Source of the DNA: Onchocerca lupi
Taxonomy: Eukaryota; Nematoda; Chromadorea; Rhabditida; Onchocercidae
DNA: 64,000 nt
NCBI GenBank assembly: GCA_028564675.1
Contig: JAOVVO010000211.1
Span: 1-64,000 of the forward strand
Direction: 5' to 3'
Both the position numbers and the translations under genes were made by a program. The notes below the pieces were generated by a model, which was given only the letters and a program-made list of their open reading frames with translations, made no database searches and had not been told where the DNA came from. Below are positions 12,128-26,400 of this stretch, piece after piece; the stretch's first letter is position 1; each line of letters opens with the position of its first letter.

Positions 12128-15100
12128 AACGATGAAATTAGTTGCATTAAAATGAAATTTTGTTAAAAACAATTCTGAAATAAAATGTTAGACTAAAATG
12201 AAGTTAGAATTGTTTACAATCTTCGCAGTAATTTTAAAACAAAGACAGAAATGAGGAATACTAGAAAGAATTTGCTATAAAGTGGTGAAAAGATGAAATT
12301 AATAACATTCAAATTTGGATTTTTTTTATTTCAATGCAAACTACATTGGAATATTAATTTTTTACATTAATTTCTAATTAGTATGAATAAATTAATATTA
12401 ATATAAAATTCTTTCGTACATTTTCTGTTCTTTTCTTGAATTTATTATTATTCTTGTTATCAACTTATTTTTGTTTTCAAATAAAAACAGAAAATTCAAA
12501 TCTTCTTTTTATTTTTCTAATGATAAAAATGGATTCTTTTCAAAGAATATGCAGAAAATTATTTATCATTATATCATTTTGCAACAATCATATCTGAATA
12601 TTAGCTCGCAAATATTTGCCTCCCCCTCACTCCTAATTGAAACAAGTTTTGATTAATTTCAAATTTTGAAAATTTCAATTTGACTCCCTGGAAATTTTAA
12701 TTCAAATTTTAAAATTAAGAATTTACCACCCATTTCTTTATACTTAGCAAGTACACGAAGCAATTATTATTCATGCAAAAATCATATTAAGTCCAGTTTT
12801 CACGAAAATATCAAAAAATTTTCCACAAATCTTAGCATTTTAATTTGCCTTTCTTGTAAATTTTGCAAATTAGTTGCCGATGTCTGTGCCATGCTTCCGT
12901 CTAGACACATCCCGAATTTTCTTCATATGCTTATTCCGATTCTTGAGTTTTCCTCCTTTTACCTCTTTTTCATCCTTTTTACAATCTTTCATAATCAAAA
13001 TTCCAAAATTTCTTTTATTTCTATTAATTTTATCCCTTATTTTTCCTCTCGTCCATTATCATTACCAATCATTTATTCTTCAAGTTAGCAATTACCTGTG
13101 ATTGAAGAACGAAAAAATCTGTACATCGAGAATAAGTAATAATGAATTCATTGGTAAATTGACAATATTAAAATTAATTTCGGATTAGAATTTTACAATT
13201 ATTGATTGAATTCAGCCAACTAGAAGAAAGTACTGGACATTGAAATGTTTCCGGTAATAAGAATACTTGATTTGATAACAACTGGATGTAGTTATATAGT
13301 TATCACTATGAATTATCTATCATAAATGTTATAAAAAATTTCCTGAGATATATGTATATTCATATCAAAAACCGGGACTAATTAGATTCAAATTATATAA
13401 TTAGCAATCTAATTAAATAAAACATGAAAAATATTGCATGCGTAATATGACTTCATGCATAATTTGATTAGTTGTTATCCGAGACAACTTAATGATTACA
13501 ACTGAATAGTTTCTCGTCTATCATGATTGATGAAAATTCGCCGGTATAATTTTAGAATTAAAGTTACTTGAATTAGAATCATATATTTGTAAATCAAGTT
13601 TAGTCAACCGAAAGAAATATTAAAATAGAAATGCATTGCCGGTAAATATTCATACCTAAAAATGATTTTGATAATTGCAAAAAGATATTCAAAAATTAGA
13701 GGCATTTTTTGTAAAATAAAATTTGAAAAATGAAAGAACAGAGCTAAAAATTGTTATTTGAGCAAGTAAAATTTTTGGAAAATAAAATTAGAATTAAAAA
13801 AATGATACATAAATCAAAATTTAAAATGATCCAAAGAATAATTTCGAAAAACGAAAAAAGACAGATGTTTCACTTTTACGATGCTAAATGAGCCTCAAGG
13901 GAATTGCTTAGCCAAGTATAACTGAGAAAAAAAGCGAATTTTGAATTTCTATCTTTTTATCGAATTTTTTTTTTGTTCTTATCATCTTGAATATTTCTAC
14001 ATTCAACGATATAAAAAGACGAAAAAGCTTAGGGAAAGGGATGAACTTGATGTTGTTGAGAAAAGGTTTGTGTATGATAAGTAAACAGTTCTTTGATGAA
14101 ATTCATTCCTTCCTTTATATTCAATTTTTAAGACTGGAAAAACTTCCATCTTTTTTTTTTCGCTTTCATTTCTATCTTCGATTAATTGAATTTTGCAATT
14201 CTATATAAATGGTAAGGATGAAGGAAATTGCAAAAATGATTATAAATAACTTTTTTCTTTTATGAACTTCATTTTTGGGCTTTTTTTTCTTTTAATCAAT
14301 ATTAATAATGATAATGATAACACTGATATTTTTTAAATATCATTTCATTATTATTATTATTATTATTATTATTAATATTAATTATTATTATTATCAACAT
14401 ATTACACACCTTTTTCTTCATAATTGCTGTATGAATGTCTAAAATTATTTGCTCTTAATTTTAGCATAATAAGTTTTTGCTAAAAAAGAAAGTAATTGTT
14501 AGCATTGATTAGATACAGGATAATGTTAATGAATGATATAATTGTTACACATGTTTAAGTGTACTTTTATGTCAATAATTACATTCAGTTAATGGTCTCA
14601 TCATATTTGCATTTTAATTTGTTGAAGAATTTGCAGAATTTCATTAAGGACGTTAAAATTTTTCAAAATTTAACAAAATTTTTGGTATAAAATAAAGTGA
14701 ATTAAGATGAAACTTTAGAATGTACTATACAATATATTTTCATGTAATGAATGTCATTTTAAAAAAAAATGTTCGATATTTACTTTATCTCACATATTTT
14801 GCACCAGAAATTCTTGAATAATTCATAATTTAGTAAATTTGATAAAAAAATTACAAATTTCACATTAGTGTAAACAAGTATGAAAGTTGATCTTTTAAAG
14901 TTTTCATCAATGATTTTTATGGTATAATGAAAGTTTTATCTATCATTACAGTTGACCAAAAGAAAAATGAAAACTTTAAAGAGGGAAAATTAATCTTCAA
15001 GAATGCTTACTCTTTCTCTTCTCCTTCTCTCTCTCTCTTTCTTTCCCTTCCTCTCTATTACACTTTATACTACTTTGAATAAGTTCATAAAAATTTAATA

Positions 15101-16443
15101 CGAAGTAGTAAAAAGTTTAGCAAATTGATGACAAATTGTTGAAAAATAAATAAATAAATATATTAATAAAAAAAACTAAAATAACTTTTTTTTTTATAAA
15201 TATAAAACTACAGCGAAAAATAAGTTATTTTTGATAATTATCAGGCATAATCAAGAGCGAATAATAATCATTAACGAATAAAAATAGCAATAACTAATAG
15301 TAAATAATTAAGAAAGAATAGTAGAAGATTACGTCGATTTAAATGAAAAGTTTTCGAAACAACAAATTGTTAGAGCATAAAGATCAAGAAATGAATATCT
15401 TATTGATCGCAATTAAAGTCCTAAGACTTTATTTGTTAGAATATTCGACTTAGTAGTTGAAAACAATTATAAAATCCTTTCATTCTTTCTTCCTTTTTCT
15501 ATTTTCCAGGCTAATTTGCGTGGTAATCCATTAGATTGCACGTGTCACGTGGAAGAATTAAAGCGTCACATGTTGGATCGTTATGTTTATCGACGTGAGC
15601 TACAATATGAACATACCTGTTGTGCAACACCTGAACATCTTCAAGGATCACCTGTTTACAAGTAATTAAAAAATATCTCCGATCAACTGCGTATGATATG
15701 ATTAGTAAGACTGAGAAAGTTAACGTGTACTCATCAATTTTAAATGTTACAATACATTAGAATAAAAGTAATTTTTGATATTTTGTCGAAAATTCATAAG
15801 TTTTTCGCCTTTTTTTCTCGATTTATATAGTTTTTTCTATTTTTTCTTTTAATTTTGTTCACCTCAAACGTTTATTTTTGTAAAATTCTAATATAAAATG
15901 AATAATGAAACTTAGTTCGCAAATTAGTTTTTCATTTTTCAATAATATAGTAATTTTTTTTTTAAATTTCAATAGATCACAAATATTTCATTTGCAGACT
16001 TAATGATTTCGCTGACTGCACATTTCTGTTCGGTGCTCGTGACGGTTTATCACAACTTTCCGAAATTACAATTTTATTTTTGTTCCTTGTCGTTTTTTCT
16101 TTAACGATTGCTTTGTTGAGTTTACTTGCATACAAGCGATTAGAACGACGACAAAAGGTCTCGTTTATTTTTTTATTTAAATTTTTATTTGTTTTTGATG
16201 AGTTGGAAAGTTTTTCAAAAATTATTTCTAAATTTTAACAATTATTATTTTTTTGTTAATTTTTAGAAGAAATATGCAGATGTAACACAGTCTCAATCCA
16301 AGATAGCGCTGACGTTATCACAACATCTCAGCAGTTCTCCGACATCATTAACCGAACCATTGACTCCTCCACCGGAATCACCGATTTCCGGAATTTCAAC
16401 GAAAATACCACCACCGCCACCATCCATTTTAGCTACTATTTAA
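8517..16443 (+). CDS. single-pass membrane leucine-rich-repeat receptor-like protein
   Basis: Four exons: 8517-10016, 15510-15661, 15998-16157 and 16267-16443. All junctions are GT-AG and in phase, giving 662 residues. Residues 11-30 form a hydrophobic, signal-like segment preceded by few charges. An LRR N-terminal cap follows, with Cys at about 81, 85, 87 and 107. Residues 130-500 hold roughly fifteen LRRs with the LxxLxLxxN pattern (for example LEVLDLRENRIQHLP). Exon 2 encodes the C-terminal cap (NPLDCTC, then paired Cys, with the closing Cys in exon 3). Exon 3 also holds a transmembrane helix rich in Leu, Phe and Val followed by YKRLERRQK, a stop-transfer signal. The 59-residue cytoplasmic tail is rich in Ser and Pro (TPPPESP, PPPPPS). 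The architecture resembles the extracellular-LRR-only membrane proteins of nematodes (LRON-like), which work in adhesion or signalling; the specific ligand is unknown. Intron 1 is 5.5 kb. Confidence 0.9.
10017..15509 (+). other. 5.5 kb first intron of the LRR gene
   Basis: The donor GTTAGT at 10017 and acceptor TTTTCCAG ending at 15509 are both good and phase 0. Inside I see A-tracts (10605-10623, 12096-12125), a (TTA)n tract at 14347-14383 and a CT-rich stretch at 15010-15055. No frame has recognisable similarity. The 60-75 codon frames here are hydrophobic or Lys/Ile/Asn-rich and look like AT-rich noise. Confidence 0.7.
14347..14395. repeat. (TTA)n microsatellite
   Basis: TTA/ATT repeats with two interruptions, inside the long LRR intron. 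Confidence 0.85.
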
Positions 16444-16808
16444 CCAAATTTTTCCTTTTGGAAATAATGAAATTTATTTCGGAATATTTAGTCAGAGATG
16501 ATATCGCAACGAAAGTTGTGCAGAATTTTAATTTCAATTTAAGAGTTTAAAATCTTTCAGAATTTTATATGATTTTGTCTTGGCTAATATTGGTTTATAC
16601 GGGTAAGATAAGAAATTTAAAATACCTTGGTTATGGTTTTCTTCATAAGATAGTAAAGTTCATTTTTTTTTTCGAAGATTTTGAAAACTTCTGATCTGAG
16701 CATGGATTTCTTTGATGCTTTAATTTCATTCAAATCAATTTTCTAAATAATATTTCCTTGTTTTTGCTAGACGCGTTTTAATTGCAACACAAATCATATG
16801 TACATTTT

Positions 16809-16844
16809 AATGCAACACATGTATTCATGCATATGTGTTGCATT
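16809..16844. other. perfect 12-base stem hairpin
   Basis: The arms AATGCAACACAT (16809-16820) and ATGTGTTGCATT (16833-16844) are exactly complementary around a 12-base loop, about 370 bases past the LRR stop codon. It could be a 3' UTR stem, a remnant of a small inverted-repeat element, or chance. Confidence 0.5.
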
Positions 16845-16904
16845 CTTTTTTCCTGTTTGTTTGTAACCTTTGTCCAACATTCCGGTTATTTTGACTTAAA
16901 TATT

Positions 16905-17022
16905 TCTATTCGAATTCGAGATAAGCGAATTACAAGTCGTCTAATAATTATAAGAATTTTAATTACAAATTATAAGTTGTAAAAGCGAATTATAAGCCGC
17001 TAAGAGAATTATAAATCGTAAT
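16905..17022. repeat. degenerate tandem repeats of a GAATTATAAGTCG-like unit
   Basis: Several imperfect copies of a unit like CGAATTAYAAGYCG follow one another, most clearly around 16925-16940 and 16985-17018. They do not encode a plausible peptide. Confidence 0.4.
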
Positions 17023-20000
17023 TTTTATATTATTAAATCATTAACAGTTTATAACTTCACATTGTCAACAGATTGATGATTAATATATTATGCAATGCTT
17101 CATAGATATCAGCAACCATCGAAAAATAAAATACATCGCAATCCATATTAATTTCATAGTTCATTTCTGCTATTTGATATTTAATCAAACATTTCATATT
17201 CTTTTCATTTTTTTCTTCTAGTAGTAATGAAATGATTTATTAAATATTTAAAGCAAAGAAATGCATAAATTTTGATTCTAATCAATTAATTGCTTGAATC
17301 TTTGTTAAGTATGGATTACGATGTATTTTATCGCAAACAATTTGAATGGAACAAGAAAATAATCATTTATATGAATATTGTAAATCAAACTCGAAATTGA
17401 GGACTAAAAGTCTTGAATTTGAATTTGAAAAAGATAAATAGTTGATAACCATAGTTAGGAATACCAAATTAAAATTAAAACGAAACATTTTGGATGAAAG
17501 ATGGCATTTATATTGAAAAGCAATTGGATTTTCAAAGTTTTATTGCTATTCGTGATTTGATTATCAATTCAAATTTGTTTAATCCTATGAAGCACTTCAA
17601 AATTTTCTATTTTCTCTTTGAACAGAAATTTGACTGTTTTAGAAGTGCTTAATTTTTATCAGCAATTGCTAATTAAATTTTTACCTTGTCGATTGTTTTT
17701 CTTATTTGTAGCATGGGATGGAAGTAACAAACAATAAAATTAATAAACTTTGACAAATGAATCAAGAAGAAAAGAAAAAAAAAAGACAGGCAATCAATAA
17801 TAATAATAAAGTTTCTTGAAAGGATTTCATAGACAAATTCATCCGTCACATTATAAATTTCAATTAATAATAAATTATTTGAAGAATTTGACTATGCTTT
17901 AAACGATTTTAGCAATTTGCTTCTTTAGATAGAAGTGAAAAATAAAAAAAAAACAAATTTATCAAATATTTTCATGGGAAAAACGCTGTTTTTTCAAGTT
18001 TCCATTATTCATGCGTCTAGCACCATTGGCTGAATATTAAGTTTATATCATGGACAAATTTACCCAGAACGCCTCGAGATTAATTGGTATTATCCTGAAA
18101 TATGAAAAGTTTTGATCAACAAGATCCATATTAATTTTTTATCAACTTGTCTGACAAAAATTTGTTTTTTTTTTTTTAATATTTTGATTTGTTGTTTATA
18201 ATTTTGATAAGATTCGTATTAATTTATTATCAACTTGTTTGATAAAAATTTAGTGATTGCCGATAATTGAAACAATTGACTGATAACAATGATAAATAAA
18301 AACAAAACCACTCTGAATATATGCATAAACTTGTAAAAATGGCTGTTTGATAATTTTGAATTATAAGCACAGGAATTTTAAAAATCCATTTTTCCGAAAT
18401 AATTGAATCCATTTTACCAAATCTTTAAGAAACTGAAATTCACTGATAATAATAATTAATATGATAAAGTTCTATAGAGTGAACTAAATAACGACTTCAT
18501 TTCTCTTTCGTTACAGTTTTTCATTTTGGAATAAAATGAAATGCAAAAGAATCTTATAAATTTTTTTATGGAAAAATGATAAGATGAAAAGTTTTAACGA
18601 ATCAAAAATGATCTATCTTCTGAGTCACTTCAACTCATTCGATTGATTCTATTCTAACTTCGTAGTTTTATTGCACACTACAAAAAATTATTTGTTAAAA
18701 CATTTAAAAATCAAAAAAAAAAAAAAAAAAAAGAAAAAGAGACTTATTCAATGAAATATTTCAATTTATCCACATTTTTTAATTTCTAAATTTTGGGTTT
18801 CCTTTTTTAATCCATTGATTTGTTGTTTTGATTTATCATTGCCATATATCTGTTATCTATCAACATATCATGTTTTTGAACCTCAGCATTATCAAATAAG
18901 TCAACAGCTAAAATTAATCCTGCTGATTACAACAGCAACCACAGTAGACAATTTTAGTTAAAAGAATTTTTACGAAAACGAGTAATACCACTTCACCAAT
19001 CTATATGTTGTCCGAATTTAAAGAATAATAATTTGTTAATGTAATTTTTCTCTATGGCAAATCCATAAACAAATTAATATTTTAAATGCAAGAAATTGTG
19101 AATTCACTAAATTTAGGATATGAATAAATTTATTAAAAAAGTCAAATGTATTCTATTGACTGATGAATTTTAAAAAGTTTCAAATTTTCTTTTTAATTTC
19201 CAGAAGATTTTAAGTTTTATATTCGAATTTGAAAGCAAAAAAGATTGGATATATCTTTTTTCCCGCTACATATGAAACAATTTTTATCAATTCGATGTAT
19301 ATCCGAACCTTTAACATGAGATAATTGATGAGTGATAAGCGTTTGTGACATGCTTCTGAAAGTTTTTTTTTCGTTGGGCTGAATCTAAAGATGATGAATA
19401 ATTGATTATTTAAAATATATGGAGACAAAAGAAATTTTGTTTCGTAAAACAAACAAAAAAACATGCAACATTTGATGTAAAACTTTTAAATAACATTTCT
19501 GATCAATTTGTCATTGCCAATCTATCTGCAAAAGGAATTGAAAAAGAGCTGGAAATAGAAATGAAGCGAAAAAATGATTAGATTTGCTTGCAGATCAATA
19601 CTACCTTATTGGAAAAGATTTCTTTAATTGTGCAGTCTTCTTGGAATTTCATGAATTCCAGATGAAAATATAAAAGAAGAACAAAAGGAAGTTGAAAGTT
19701 GACTCGAAGCATCACATTTTCTGGCTACGCATTTTTAAATGGGGAAAAAGAGGACATTTTTCACGACAAATATAGTCATTTACGTTTGAGCAAATTAGAA
19801 ATGTGGAAAAATAATTCGTAATATGAATTTTTAATTTACAAAAAAATTTCATACTGTTGTTTTTCTAATAACCTGATTCAATTATTTCTATGGTATGATA
19901 GGTATTTAAATTAAATTTCTGCAGAGACAAGTTTCAAAAAAAAAATAAAAAATAAAAAGTTTAGGAAGCAGTCTTAATTGTTTTAGACAAAATTATATTT

Positions 20001-23000
20001 AAAAAAATACACTATGTAAATTTTAGTTTAACTTTTTTCTAATTCTTCAATCAATCATACGAATATTTCATGTTCTGATTTGATAATTTCTATTATCAGT
20101 AAGGAGTGATCGAATAATAACGAATAAAACTTATTGTAAAATTAGTGATAGACATGGATGGTGCTACATCAATGAAAAATGACAATGCTAAATATGAAAG
20201 AGATTATAGAATTTAACGGAAATTCGATGATCAAATTTTAAGAATTTAAAGTAATCCTGATGGCAGGTGCATCATCGATCATTTCATCAGAACAATTTAA
20301 GAGTTTCATTATTTGAGATCGGCTATTTTAGTCTTGCTATCTTGCAATAACTTTCCGATTTTCGTTCCTTTTTGAGGCGACAAAAATGACAAATAATGAC
20401 AGTAAAAAAAAAATGACAATTGCAATAATAATAATCATAATAATTGGATAATATCCAGATTTAAGTATATAGGAAATATCAATTATCAAAAAAAGTATTT
20501 CTATATTTCATACTTATTGTCGTATTTTTTGGATGACAATATCCATTTTGATCGTACTTATCTGAGCCATTCTTGCATGCGGTGATTGCATTACCTTCAG
20601 CATGTAATTCATTGATAGCAATTATAATGTTGTAATAATTTGTGAAAAGTTTACAAAAACTCTATTAAAATGATTGCAGCAGATCTGATGTATAGTTGCT
20701 TGCTGTACTGCATTGTTAGTTGAAAATATGAAAAAAACAACTTCAACATAGATGAAAATTGTCTACAAAAACAAATTTCAATTAGTGCCAATATATCAAA
20801 CAAAAACACATTTGAAAATGATCTATTTCGCATGGTTCAGATATTGTGAAGCGGAAAATTTCTAATTTGATTTACAAATGAATGGCTAGCTGATATATAA
20901 CCAAGTAAATTGCTACAAGCACTTTATCAAGATGTCAAATTAATGTTAAGTTAAGCAAATTAAGGTTTAAGTAGCACTTGGATTGAAGATGTTTGGGAAT
21001 TCCGGGTGCTGGATACATTTTTTCAGTAGTAATCAAGTTATTGTCGAATGCACGACAAGCAGGTGAGAATGAAGCAAATGCATCGGTCGATTTGATTATT
21101 CAAGTTTGAATTAATCAGACGTTCCGATCCGGATTTCACCTTCGTGACTTGTAGTGAAGTTCCGGAACTCTCTGCACCCTAACAGGATGATATAGCAAGA
21201 ATTGATTTGGTCAGTATCCTTTTACACATGCAGAGGATAATCGGTGCGGTGTGAAGCTTCAAGTCATCGTTATCAATTTCCATCTGAATCTTAGTTCAGT
21301 CAATCTTAGCTGTCATTCGTATGAATTTGATTCTTTATTATTTTAATTTTTCACATATACAAAGCGAAATTCAACTTTCATATTCATTTCAATACGGCTT
21401 AGTTCTCATATTCCTCCCAAACAACTGATTGCATATGTCATTCACTTTCTAAGATTCTTCTAACGGTCATTTTAAATGCTGTTTTTGACAGTGTCATGCT
21501 GCGATGACATTAAGATTGGAACATAATGCATAAGAAAGACTAAATTTGGCTTAGCCGACGAGAGTGCCTTCAATTCGACAATGCGAGATTCATTTAATAA
21601 AAGCAAAATTGTTTATATGCGCGCAGTTTTGCTATAATCTGAAATTCTTCGTTTCATTTACTTCTTTTATTTGTCTATTGTGTTTTAAGACTTTCTCTCA
21701 TCCTTACTGTCATCATTTTCATCCATCTAATGCATCCTTTTTGATATGCTTCCAGATTAATTCTTCCTCTCTCCTGCAGTAACAATGTAATGGCAGTTAA
21801 AAAGTTACTAATTTATTTGATGATCTAAAACTTTAAATATAAACTAAAAAAATGAGATCATAAAACTTCACTTCAACTACAGCAAATGGAACAGTTCAAG
21901 ATATAATTAAAGGTGATTCAGATAGTTTTTTCTGATTTCTATGAAATGATCATTTTCTCTACCAATAAGACTTGGAACTTATCAGTCTAATTCTATTCAT
22001 TATATGTAAAAAAGGATTGGGAAATAGTCATTTGAAGAGTGAGAGCGAACATAAGAATGAGAATAGCAATAATCCCATTGGTGTGAAGTACAGAAATACC
22101 TGTGAAACAATGCTGATATCACCAGAAGTGCATTCTATAGGACTGAATAATCGATATGAGAGATTTTAATGCTGGAAATAAACAAAATGAACATCAAGAA
22201 TATGACAACTTTGTCACTATAGCCCATATTTTGTAAATAAAATGCGAGTGAAAAAATAAACAGTAATTGAAGTGAAATGGTAGTGTATAGTGTATATGAA
22301 AATTGGAAACTGAATTGTGAAGCATGAAAAAGGAGGATCAACATTTTTGCATAAATTGCTAATTTCAAAGATATGATAAGATTATCTAAAGCATTTGTTT
22401 GCAAACTACTCAGCATTATTATGATCACAGTTTTTAGATAAGGCAACAAGGTAAAACGACGTAATCAAAAATAATTGATAGAAAGAAGAAAGAGAAAAAA
22501 CTAGAAGTTGGCCAATCAAAATGACTAGCATTTCCAACAGGAATAATATATGAAAAATATATCAATACAAAAAAATAGAGATCGCTTTTTAATAGAAAAA
22601 ATCGCTAATATAAATACTGGCAAAAGTTTTACGAGCCCATCGATAGATTTGCTTAGATAACTTACATTATCATCATAACGGACCTGAAATGTATTGAAAT
22701 TTAATAAGCAAACTTATTGCCATAACAATGGGTTAATCAGGTGGGAATAATTTCATATATCAAATGGATGCTACACCTTTCATTGGATGAATAATATCAG
22801 TTCAAACCATCTTGTAAATATTTCATAGCAATCATAAAACAATGTGTTATCCTGTTTGATCTGAATTTTGGAAATTTCAAAATCAGAAATAAGCGAAAGA
22901 TTTACACATTGTAGTCGATGTTGCTTGCGAAGAAAGAGGATGTGCCTCTTTATGATCAAATTGTTCATTGAAATTCCAAAGCTGTGAAAATGTTCCTATT

Positions 23001-23465
23001 GGCGTCGTATTTGAATCTGCTGACATTTCCTGAAAATATTTTTTTTATATATTTTTATGAAATGTTTTTTTTTGATATTTATTTTTTAATATTTCCTTTG
23101 TATCGTTATTGCCAATTATTTTCGTTTTATTATTGTAATTGTATTCGCTTTGCTCGTTCCGCTTTCAATTTGACTCATAACTAATTGAATATATTAATAT
23201 AATATCAATGTATTCTTTTCTTTTCAGTCATTCAATTTGAGGTTCTATCGATATATTACTTTGAATGAAAAAAATTTTTTTCTCATACGAATGCGTGACA
23301 TGAAAGCAAAATTTTTTTCAAAAATCGCCGATTAAAGGCAGTAATGAACTTAAAAGATAATTAATGTTGGAGTTAATTTTTTTTTGATTGGATTATTTGT
23401 TTCTTCTCCCTTTTTTTTTTCTTTTCATTCCATGAACTTAAAATCTCTTCTTATCAACTTAAAAA

Positions 23466-23471
23466 TTTATT
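23466..23471 (-). terminator. AATAAA overlapping the stop codon of the orphan gene
   Basis: On the minus strand the stop codon TGA is the start of TGAATAAA, so a canonical polyadenylation signal shares its first A with the stop codon. If used, the 3' UTR would be only about 15-25 bases. Confidence 0.45.
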
Positions 23472-26400
23472 CATACCGAAGCAGTTAGAGTGGTACTAAT
23501 TGTCGCAGTGGGTTTTCTTGGTTCAAAACTGGACGTTGACGACGATGGCATGAAGAATTCATTCAATATTTCGCCACTATCATCTATATCATCGAAGCAT
23601 AGCTCACTTGGTCGTATATAAATTGGTATCGGTTCATTTTTCGAAGTTTCCTCATTTCCACCATTGGAACTTATTTGTGGATTTGATTCCGTGATCTGCA
23701 GCCCGAACCATTTATTAAACTTATCAAAAAAATAAAATATTATATCAATCATAAAATCATTCTTTCTATATTTTAATTATAGAATATTAAAGGTAAATCG
23801 TAATATTTCAATTGTGGATATTTAATGATAAACGATGGTGAGTTGACGACAATAACACCATGTATACCTTTTTTCAATCAATTTGCTTGAAATTTTTTGG
23901 ATGAGGAAAATTTCTCGTTGTATTTGAAAGTTATCTTACTCCCGTAATTGCGAAATTTTCGTCATTTTTAAATGACAAAAAATACTACAGCATACCGGAT
24001 TTGTAGTAATATTCGTTTTTGAATCATAATTGTAACTTGTCGATGGTTGATCATATATTATGTTTGATATTGCATTGGTTCTTAGAATTGTTGTAGACTC
24101 ATTTATACTATTACCGTTATCATTGGGGCTGTTCTAGATATAGAAAAGATGAAAAAATATTTAATTAATTGAATTTTAAATAACTTTAATGGATTCAAAA
24201 ATTTAATTTTCTCTAATCATTAATAGGATTATTAGAATTATTTCTTCGAGTAATTTTTTTTTCTTTATTGATAAGCAGATCTAGCACTATGGGATGAACC
24301 AAACGTTGAATATCAACTATTATCTGATCTTATAAATCTCTTGATTTTAATATATAACAAGCAAAGCTATCTGGAAGAAAATGGCACGTTATCAAATCAA
24401 TAAATTTGTTTTTCTTTGCTTTAAAAGATTGGTGAAATTGAAGAAAACAGAATGAATTAATAGTTGATATTCATAGCAGTAGTAATTCATCGCTTAAATT
24501 TAATCAGTGTCGTAGTAAATAAGCATTCTGAAGCATAAATTTACTATCCAGAAGTGAAAATCGATACTTTAATACTATCCTGACTCGTATCTAGAAGATG
24601 GACTACTATTAATATTAAGCTTGACAAAACAATTGATTTTCCTCATTATTGTTGGACTTTTCATTGATATATACGAATCAGTTCAGTTTATTTGATTTTT
24701 TCCATCGTTGTAATTATTGTAAGATTTCTTGTAAAATTCTGAAAATTAAAAAAATCTACGATACCGAAAACGATTCATAGACAACATTGCCTTGTTGTTC
24801 AGTTACCATTTGTTTCCTCTGATCAACTGTTTGCCTTGTTGCTAAATATGAAATTTATGAACTAGTTCTATTTAAACCAAATTACAAAATGAAATTGTTC
24901 AAAATAGAAGTTAAATGTTATTTATAATAGAGAAAAGATTTGATAAATCGAGCTTTTTACCACTATTGGTGCTGTCCACCATTTTCACGCTAAATGACGG
25001 TGAATGACGTGAAATGTTAATCCAACGTAAAGGCTGTACAGGTGCTATGTTAGGTGACAATGCTGATGTTGACGAAGACATTCTGCAATATAAAGTTGTA
25101 CAAAATAATTGTTTAAACGAAAAATTTGGAAAATTTGTTATAAGCTAACGGAAAATTGACGGAAGCTTGCGGAAAGCTAACCCCAATAGGATAACGTTAA
25201 TGACAATACCGTCGGTAATGACTGACTAATCCGAATCACGAAGTCCGGTTAATTAATTAGATAGTCTGGAGCGGAATTCGCTTCCCATTTAAAGGTTGAT
25301 GAAATGTTTATGTAAACAAAAAAAATCAGTTTTTGAAATCAGTTTTTCCACATATTTCACGTCATGAATATACCGTTCAGAGCGTCATCGAAAAAAGGAT
25401 ATTTCCTGAGAATAGTTATTTAATTTAATTTCTAAAAAATAAAAAATGATTACTTACTTCATCAGAATACATGTATCAACACTGCTTGTTTCGGTATCGA
25501 ACGATGATCGTGAATCACCACCAGGTGTCAGTGATACCAGATCGTTGGCGGTTGATCGTTTCATCGACATCCAATCATCATCACCTTCATCATCCATATT
25601 CGTTCCCACTGGTCGGCTGTTGCATCTCGACGCTGCATCGAGAGATTCTGTGCAAAACATTGCTTGCAAGTTAAAATCAAAACAACTGCCATTGGCGCAG
25701 AAGCTTTAATTCTTTTTTGTGAATTTAATTCGCCAATACAAAATTGACATTTATTAAAATGCATCATAATATCACTGTTTTTTTTCTTTTTTCGGCTTTT
25801 CATCCAATTAGAATCAAAGAGTAAAGTAACAATTTTATTTTACAAATAATCAAATTTTTAATATACAAATTGACCAAATTTAGCAGAAAAGCAATTAGCC
25901 TACTTTCTCTTTTCGGTATTTCTTTAAACTGCGTAGCCATTGCATGAATTTCGCTAATGATACGTTGTAATCGTAGTGAAAGCCCACCATCGATGTGCGC
26001 CAAAACATCCAATGATTGTTTAGCATTCCTCAGAGAATACCAGGCTTCCTTCTCGCAGATAATGCGGCTCGTAGTAGAATTGGCTAATAATATGGGATTA
26101 TTTAAAAAAGTTGCAAGAAGTAGCATTTATCTAAATTTCTTTTTATTCAAAATCTCTTGAATCTTTTGAACTTTATACAATTTTCTTTTTCTCCAGGCAT
26201 AAATATTTTTAACCCTTTGCAGTTTTTAATTATCCGTTCTATCCTAAAATCACGGGATCGTGACTGTGATAGAGTTGACAATATGAATTGCTAGAAATTC
26301 CAACAATCTACGGTAGATATGGCAGTATTTTGCTAAACAAAAAGGCAAAGTTCGATCGCTGATAATTCAATCAGTTATTGATGAATTTAACGGAATATTT

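Larger units (their letters stand above)
16444..23470. other. gene-free AT-rich region
   Basis: No supported gene between the LRR stop codon and the end of the minus-strand orphan gene. A perfect hairpin lies at 16809-16844 and degenerate tandem repeats at 16905-17022. A slightly GC-richer patch at 20.98-21.32 kb has no recognisable product. The 104-codon minus-strand frame at 22135-22449 is very hydrophobic, lacks a family match and looks like chance. Confidence 0.6.

Noticed and set aside
20980..21320. slightly GC-richer patch, considered as a structural RNA or exon
   Set aside because: No tRNA-like GTTCRANNC arm, no rRNA or spliceosomal RNA signature, and frequent stops in all frames; not enough to call.
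22135..22449. 104-codon minus-strand hydrophobic frame
   Set aside because: Longest frame of its region but Leu/Ile/Phe/Ser-rich as expected from AT-rich DNA; no family motif, no exon partners, no clear acceptor upstream.
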